NCBI GenBank assembly: GCA_045538735.1
Contig: JAZSRY010000052.1
Location: forward strand, 1-42,179
Source of the DNA: SIG459 sp045538735
GTDB lineage: Bacteria; Bacillota; Clostridia; Oscillospirales; Oscillospiraceae
DNA: 42,179 nucleotides
Reading direction: 5' to 3'
Numbering within the stretch: the first letter of the stretch is position 1; each line of letters opens with the position of its first letter. Shown one piece after another: positions 40,461 through 42,179 of this stretch. The notes under the pieces were generated by a model that was given only the letters and a program-made list of their open reading frames with translations, was not told the DNA's origin and made no database searches. Position numbers and translations under genes: made by a program.

Positions 40461-41432
40461 ATGCAGGAAGATATTTTTGACATGCCCCAGGCAGAAATTC
40501 CCGTATATCTCTTCACGGGCTTTCTGGAGGCAGGCAAGACCAAGTTCCTTCAGGAGACCCTTGAAGACCCCCGCTTCAACTCCGGTGAGCGCACCTTGCT
40601 CATTATGTGCGAGGAGGGCATGGAGGAACTGAGTCCCGACACCTTTGCCTCCCCCAATGTTTTCCTCCGCTATGTTGAAGAAGTTGAGGAACTCAGCGAG
40701 GAAAATCTTCAGCGCTGGTTCCTTGAAGCCAACGCAGAGAGGGTTTTGGTGGAATATAACGGAATGTGGATGCTGGATGACTTCTACATGAACATGCCTC
40801 CTCAGTGGGCGGTTTATCAGGAGTTTATGTTTGCAGATGCCGGAAGCTTCCTCAGTTATAACGCAAATATGCGTCAACTTTGTTACGACAAGCTGAAAAG
40901 CTGCGAACTTATTGTCTTCAACCGCTTCCCTAAAGGCGCAGACATTATGCCCTATCACAAAATAGTCCGCGCTGCAAACCGCTCCTGCGACATTGCCTAT
41001 GAGTCAGTTGACGGCAGCGTTAAATATGACGATATTGTTGATCCCCTGCCCTTTAACAAAAAGGCAAAGCTCATAGAGATTGCCGATACGGACTACGCCC
41101 TGTGGTACAGAGACTTAAACGAGGAGCTGGACAGTTATCAGGGAAAGACCGTTCGTTTCAAGGCTCAGGTCGCCCTCAGCGAGGATCTGGAAAAAGACGA
41201 ACTCATTGTCGGCCGCCAAATGATGACCTGCTGCGCCGACGATATAGCCTTTGCAGGCCTCATTGCCGTGGGCAACAGCCGAGGCGACCTTGAAAACAGT
41301 CAGTGGATAGATCTCACCGCCTCCATCACCATCGAAGAGCACCCCGGATATGACCGCCCCGGTCCCGTGCTGAAGGTCATCGAACTTAGTCCCTGCTCCG
41401 CACCTGCGGAAACCGTTGCCAGCTTTATGTAA
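40461..41432 (+). CDS. CobW-like P-loop protein with YcgQ/DUF1980-like C-terminus
   Basis: 323 residues. N-terminal P-loop TGFLEAGKTKFL (G20 to T27) in a CobW-like context (VYLFTGFLEAGKT), but with no CxCC metal site and no clear NKxD. The middle part is a degenerate GTPase-like region. The C-terminal ~95 residues (YQGKTVRFKAQVA, VGRQMMTCCADDIAFAGLIAVG with C257 and C258, and an SQWIDLTASITIEE end) match my recollection of the C-terminal domain of YcgQ/TIGR03943 proteins, which act with the YcgR-type permease. No permease gene is adjacent. AAGGAG upstream; cotranscribed with the preceding gene. Confidence 0.75.
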   Translation: MQEDIFDMPQAEIPVYLFTGFLEAGKTKFLQETLEDPRFNSGERTLLIMCEEGMEELSPDTFASPNVFLRYVEEVEELSEENLQRWFLEANAERVLVEYNGMWMLDDFYMNMPPQWAVYQEFMFADAGSFLSYNANMRQLCYDKLKSCELIVFNRFPKGADIMPYHKIVRAANRSCDIAYESVDGSVKYDDIVDPLPFNKKAKLIEIADTDYALWYRDLNEELDSYQGKTVRFKAQVALSEDLEKDELIVGRQMMTCCADDIAFAGLIAVGNSRGDLENSQWIDLTASITIEEHPGYDRPGPVLKVIELSPCSAPAETVASFM

Positions 41433-41473
41433 TAAAAAAATCCCTTGCCCGCAGGCAAGGGATTTTTTTATTA
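41431..41473. terminator. Bidirectional terminator, COG0523 operon and MFS gene
   Basis: AATCCCTTGCC / GGCAAGGGATT stem with a short CGC-type loop, A7 on the left and T7 on the right. Confidence 0.93.
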
Positions 41474-41485
41474 CATTTACAAAGT

Positions 41486-42179
41486 TTACTTTGCCTCGGG
41501 CTCAGCCAGGGTGTCCTTGGTCATGCAGAGTGCGAAGACCATAGCGATAACGGAGAGAACGCCGTAGAATACGGAGAGAGCCTGGAAGGAGCCGTGGGTT
41601 GCGCCGAGGATAGCGGGCATAACGATGAAGGTGGTGGTACGCAGAGCAACAACGATGGGAGTTACAACGCTGTTGGCTGCAGCAAAGTTGCGGCCGCCGA
41701 AAATCTGAATAACCATGGAGGGCAGCAGGTTGCAGATACCGCCGATGAGGATGCCAAGGAGAACGATGAGAATAAGGGTGACGATCTGGTTGCCGAAGAA
41801 GATGGCAAGGAGGAACTGCATTACAGCCATGTAGATGGCGAATACAACAACAGCAAGCTTGGTGCCGCCCTTCTGGTCAAGAACGCCCCAGAGATAGCTG
41901 CCGGGGATACCAAGGATGGAGGCGATGGAGAGCCACATGGTGCCCTGGTCCATGGTGAAGCCGCTGGCCATCATGCGGGGGATGAACTGGGTCATGGTGG
42001 CAACGAGAGCCATGAAGAGCAGACCGAAGGCGACAGCTACGAGCCACATGTTCTTGCAGGCGAGAAGCTTCTTTACAGTCCAGGGGGACTGGGGGTTCTC
42101 AACGGGAACATCAGCCATAGCGGGGTCGTTGTCGGGATATGCGCCGGCCTCTTTGGGGGTGGCCTTAACAGCAAGGAGG
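41486..42179 (-). CDS. MFS transporter, OFA (oxalate/formate antiporter)-like, partial
   Basis: The last ~230 residues of a major-facilitator protein. The reading frame stays open to the window edge (LLAVKATPKEAGAYPDND before the internal Met at 42118), so the N-terminal half is outside. Six C-terminal transmembrane helices are visible (LVAVAFGLLFMALVATMTQFIP onwards), with the VKATPxEAGAYPDN linker that is characteristic of OFA-family members. Substrate (oxalate, formate, lactate or another monocarboxylate) cannot be fixed. Confidence 0.88.
   Translation of the reverse strand, partial: LLAVKATPKEAGAYPDNDPAMADVPVENPQSPWTVKKLLACKNMWLVAVAFGLLFMALVATMTQFIPRMMASGFTMDQGTMWLSIASILGIPGSYLWGVLDQKGGTKLAVVVFAIYMAVMQFLLAIFFGNQIVTLILIVLLGILIGGICNLLPSMVIQIFGGRNFAAANSVVTPIVVALRTTTFIVMPAILGATHGSFQALSVFYGVLSVIAMVFALCMTKDTLAEPEAK

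Noticed and set aside
39197..40543. 448-residue minus-strand frame rich in Val, Met, Ala and Leu
   Set aside because: Its repetitive middle part is the complement of the His/Cys repeats; it starts without a ribosome binding site.
42060..42118. ATG at 42118 as the start of a short 210-residue MFS protein
   Set aside because: The frame continues to the window edge with a family-typical linker (VKATPKEAGAYPDN), so this Met is internal.

Overview
The window reads as chromosomal DNA of a Gram-positive, low-to-mid GC Firmicute, most likely a clostridial gut lineage of the Oscillospiraceae/Ruminococcaceae type. This is inferred from the block gdpP-rplI-dnaB, the T-box, L10-leader, glycine, cobalamin and yybP-ykoY RNA switches, lipoproteins with short lipoboxes, strong AGGAGG-like ribosome binding sites, and VanZ, DegV and AgcS proteins. 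No phage, integrase, transposase, CRISPR array or tRNA gene was found. Almost everything looks like ordinary, well-regulated chromosome.

Layout. 1-350 is the 5' end of a 16S rRNA gene read leftwards, with its promoter at 569-597. 743-3966 holds an HD-domain protein, a small lipoprotein, a DUF3810 membrane peptidase-like protein and an alpha/beta hydrolase. 4020-6077 is thrS with a threonine T-box leader. 6085-7901 has a DUF1624 acyltransferase-like membrane protein and ychF. 8042-15835 is a leftward block gdpP-rplI-dnaB-tilS-hpt-ftsH, joining c-di-AMP turnover, ribosome, replication, tRNA-Ile maturation, purine salvage and membrane proteolysis. 16200-18811 is a polar amino-acid ABC transporter operon. 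18986-23704 holds an E2-acyltransferase-like protein, a DMT exporter, a PAP2-GDPD fusion and a radical SAM protein.

23786-26239 contains two metal/cofactor systems, each under its own riboswitch: a cobalamin riboswitch with a DUF4430 lipoprotein and an ECF S component (B12-type uptake), then a yybP-ykoY (Mn2+) riboswitch in front of a CaCA-family cation exchanger. 26387-29849 has an HXXEE membrane protein bracketed by inverted repeats, gap, a GntR/UTRA regulator sharing a promoter motif with gap, and an unknown protein. 29965-33487 contains rplJ-rplL with an L10 leader, VanZ, rsmE and a QueG-like ferredoxin protein. 33529-38946 has DegV, an XRE-membrane protein, a glycine-riboswitch-controlled AgcS symporter and a zinc-ribbon/NPCBM membrane protein. 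39200-41432 is a two-gene COG0523 (CobW-type) metallochaperone operon: the first protein carries six tandem 19-residue His/Cys repeats, and the second looks like a CobW-like P-loop domain fused to a YcgQ-like C-terminal domain. The right edge cuts an OFA-type MFS transporter.

The metal theme (B12/cobalt, manganese, the His/Cys-rich COG0523 pair) is the most distinctive aspect. The COG0523 pair is the best candidate for an under-described system.
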